Part shown: piece by piece, positions 6,294 to 6,424 of the stretch
Layout: each line of letters begins with the position of its first letter
Position numbering within the stretch: position 1 is the first letter of the stretch
Assembly (NCBI GenBank): GCA_026786125.1
Contig: JAJAYU010000032.1
Span: 1 to 6,424, forward strand
Origin: Chamaesiphon sp.
Lineage (GTDB): Bacteria > Cyanobacteriota > Cyanobacteriia > Cyanobacteriales > Chamaesiphonaceae
DNA: 6,424 bases
Direction: 5' to 3'
Notes under the pieces: model-generated
What the model was told of the DNA's origin: nothing
The model's input: only the letters and a program-made list of their open reading frames with translations
Databases searched by the model: none
Program-made: the position numbers and the translations under genes

Positions 6294-6321
6294 TTTAGGG
6301 TTTAGGGGTTAGGGATTAGGT
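6294..6321. repeat. heptamer tandem repeat, TTTAGGG type (4 copies)
   Basis: Four 7-bp units run without gaps: TTTAGGG, TTTAGGG, GTTAGGG and ATTAGGT. Short tandemly repeated heptamers (STRR) are known from cyanobacterial intergenic DNA; similarity to plant telomere repeats is presumably chance. The array ends 5 bp before the GTG of the single-domain receiver gene and so occupies the position where its ribosome-binding site should be. Confidence 0.8.
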
Positions 6322-6324
6322 TTT

Positions 6325-6368
6325 CAGTAAGCGCATAGCGCTTGCTATGCCAACGGCTCCGCTCACTG
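6325..6368. repeat. nested palindromic repeat element between heptamer arrays
   Basis: An inner hairpin is formed by GCATAGC (6333-6339) and GCTATGC (6344-6350) with a GCTT loop; outer arms CAGTAAGC (6325-6332) and GCTCACTG (6361-6368) pair at 7 of 8 positions, with CAACGGCTCC on the right side between them. I recall similar GC-rich palindromes with a GCATAGCGCTTGCTATGCC core from other cyanobacterial genomes, but cannot check this here. It is GC-rich compared with its surroundings. Confidence 0.7.
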
Positions 6369-6376
6369 ACCGGATA

Positions 6377-6404
6377 GGCTTTAGTGATTGGGCTTTAGGC
6401 TTTA
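6377..6404. repeat. second heptamer tandem repeat, GGCTTTA type (4 units)
   Basis: GGCTTTA occurs at 6377, 6391 and 6398, all in one 7-bp register, with the divergent unit GTGATTG between the first and second. The TTTAGG core is shared with the array at 6294-6321, so both probably derive from one family of repeats. The remaining bases to 6424 show no further gene; any promoter of the receiver gene must lie in this repeat block or beyond the window. Confidence 0.65.
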
Positions 6405-6424
6405 GTCTAATCATTCTAGTAGTA

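Noticed and set aside
6294..6321. TTTAGGG units as a telomere or a CRISPR-like array
   Set aside because: Only four imperfect 7-bp units without spacers in a bacterial context; a cyanobacterial STRR explains it better.

Overview
The window looks like a chromosomal segment of a cyanobacterium. The evidence is indirect but consistent: the palindrome CGATCG occurs about 25 times by hand count in 6.4 kb (the core of the cyanobacterial HIP1 octamer, although the full octamer GCGATCGC appears only once), heptamer tandem repeats of the cyanobacterial STRR type are present, and the gene set (ArsS-type radical SAM enzyme, Uma2-family nuclease, a very large multi-domain winged-helix response regulator, an acyl-lipid desaturase-like protein) is typical of filamentous or unicellular freshwater cyanobacteria. 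A genus assignment would be a guess.

Layout, left to right. Bases 1-290 (minus) carry the N-terminal part of a membrane desaturase that runs off the left edge; it shows the first histidine box. Bases 429-1430 (minus) encode ArsS, the radical SAM enzyme of arsenosugar biosynthesis, pointing towards the desaturase. A 177-bp divergent intergenic region with a 12-bp tandem repeat separates it from a 562-residue aldehyde dehydrogenase-superfamily enzyme (1608-3296, plus), followed after 31 bp by a Uma2-family PD-(D/E)XK protein (3328-3891, plus). The Uma2 gene collides tail to tail, with a 27-bp coding overlap, with a 639-residue response regulator (3865-5784, minus) of order REC - winged helix - Hpt - degenerate REC - REC. 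A single-domain CheY-like receiver (5908-6288, minus, GTG start) lies just upstream on the same strand, separated by a short palindromic repeat. The right end (6289-6424) is non-coding: two arrays of 7-bp repeats flanking a nested palindrome.

Functional reading. The left part suggests arsenic detoxification or arsenosugar formation (ArsS) beside lipid and aldehyde metabolism genes; whether these cooperate is not shown by the sequence. The right part is a phosphorelay module: the stand-alone receiver and the multi-domain regulator contain four receiver domains (one apparently inactive), one Hpt and one DNA-binding domain, but no histidine kinase lies inside the window. No CRISPR array, tRNA, rRNA, transposase or clearly novel defence system was seen. 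The most unusual items are the domain order of the large regulator, its degenerate middle receiver, and the repeat-palindrome-repeat block immediately upstream of the small receiver gene.
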